Part shown: in pieces, positions 51,074-51,606 of the stretch
Numbering within the stretch: position 1 is the first letter of the stretch
Layout of the letters: every line of letters starts with the position of its first letter
Notes under the pieces: model-generated
Told to the model about the DNA's origin: nothing
Seen by the model: only the letters and a program-made list of their open reading frames with translations
Databases searched by the model: none
Source of the DNA: an uncultured Ruminiclostridium sp.
Lineage (GTDB): Bacteria; Bacillota; Clostridia; Oscillospirales; Ruminococcaceae
Assembly (NCBI GenBank): GCA_947630175.1
Contig: CANRGJ010000014.1
Location: forward strand, 1-51,606
Length of the DNA stretch: 51,606 bases
Reading direction: 5' to 3'
Made by a program: the position numbers and the translations under genes

Positions 51074-51606
51074 TTATTCCTTGATAATGGCACCGAACTT
51101 GCACTTGCTCATGCAAGCGCCGCACTTGATGCACTTGTTGGTATCAATCGAATGAGGTTCCTTGACGGTGCCGCTGATAGCTCCTGCAGGGCAGGCTCTT
51201 GCGCAGGCTGTGCAGCCCTTGCACTTGTCGGCAACTATCTTGTACTGGAGCAGATCCTTGCAGACGCCCGCAGGACATTTCTTGTCAACAACGTGAGCTA
51301 TGTACTCATCTCTGAAGTAACGCAGAGTGGAAAGAACAGGGTTGGGGGCAGTCTGACCCAGACCGCACAACGAGTTGTTCTTGATGTAGTAGCACAGCTT
51401 TTCCATTTTGTCGATATCTTCAAGAGTGCCTTTACCGCTGGTTATCTTTTCAAGCATCTCATACAGACGCTTTGTACCGATACGGCAGGGAGTACATTTA
51501 CCACAGGACTCGTCAACGGTAAACTGCAAGAAGAACTTTGCAATATCTACCATACAGTTGTCCTCGTCCATTACGATAAGTCCGCCTGAACCCATCATCG
51601 AACCGA
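51074..51606 (-). CDS. NuoF-like hydrogenase subunit with C-terminal ferredoxin (partial, runs off right edge)
   Basis: Only the C-terminal 177 residues are in the window; the reading frame continues past the end ([15 protein letters not shown] at the edge). [13 protein letters not shown] holds the NuoF-type [4Fe-4S] ligands, [17 protein letters not shown] the fourth Cys, and two ferredoxin motifs follow: [16 protein letters not shown] and [16 protein letters not shown]. This matches HydB/HndC flavoprotein subunits of NAD(P)-dependent or bifurcating [FeFe]-hydrogenases, which pass electrons between pyridine nucleotide, ferredoxin and HydA. Confidence 0.92.
   Translation of the reverse strand, partial: GSMMGSGGLIVMDEDNCMVDIAKFFLQFTVDESCGKCTPCRIGTKRLYEMLEKITSGKGTLEDIDKMEKLCYYIKNNSLCGLGQTAPNPVLSTLRYFRDEYIAHVVDKKCPAGVCKDLLQYKIVADKCKGCTACARACPAGAISGTVKEPHSIDTNKCIKCGACMSKCKFGAIIKE

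Overview
The window looks like a chromosomal segment of a low-to-mid GC, anaerobic, Gram-positive Clostridia member, most likely Oscillospiraceae/Ruminococcus-like. This rests on gene content: GTP-type PEP carboxykinase, a multi-ferredoxin-domain [FeFe] hydrogenase next to a NuoF-like subunit, groES-groEL under a perfect CIRCE element, a Bce-type bacitracin-sensing module, PadR-DUF1700-DUF4097 genes and lipobox proteins. It also rests on signals: near-uniform GAAAGGA/GGAGG ribosome sites and TTGACA-17-TATAAT promoters. No rRNA, tRNA, CRISPR array, insertion sequence or prophage was seen. The species call is inference.

Layout. 1-2.8 kb: Cu+ P-type ATPase with a copper-chaperone domain fused at its C-terminus that has its own ribosome site. 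3.4-7.5 kb: an operon starting at a perfect promoter inside a 14-bp-arm palindrome and carrying a membrane protein, a broken hydrolase, PadR, DUF1700, a DUF4097 beta-solenoid and PspC. 7.7-13.5 kb: ECF S-component, DUF3267 protein, trmB, a YtxH/LEA-like protein and a LacI-sensor/GGDEF/EAL protein. 13.8-17.9 kb: an operon (small protein, alpha/beta hydrolase, flavodoxin-DUF362 lipoprotein) divergent from a LysR gene. 18-25.8 kb: a membrane-anchored protein, flavodoxin-type reductase, Na+/alanine symporter behind an attenuator-like hairpin, pckG, and a glycosyltransferase plus flippase-like pair.

25.9-28.2 kb: a separately promoted and terminated, highly structured non-coding RNA (possibly raiA-motif), then three poorly known genes. 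28.3-35.7 kb: a polyamine operon coding for both the SpeD/SpeE route and the carboxyspermidine route to spermidine. 35.7-37 kb: AT-rich segment with a frameshifted MazG-like gene between inverted repeats, and a HIT hydrolase. 37-41.6 kb: two-component system plus ABC transporter with a BceR-type operator. 41.7-43.4 kb: five adjacent minus-strand genes for compositionally odd small proteins (two of them under 45 residues), possibly sporulation-linked. 43.5-49.1 kb: phosphoesterase, HAD hydrolase, groEL/groES, two lipoproteins. 49.3 kb to the right edge: [FeFe] hydrogenase and the truncated NuoF-like partner.

The strongest leads for new biology are the small-protein cluster at 41.7-43.4 kb, the structured RNA at 26 kb, the internal copper-chaperone start in copA, and the double spermidine pathway. 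All functions are read from sequence motifs alone; no database search was run.
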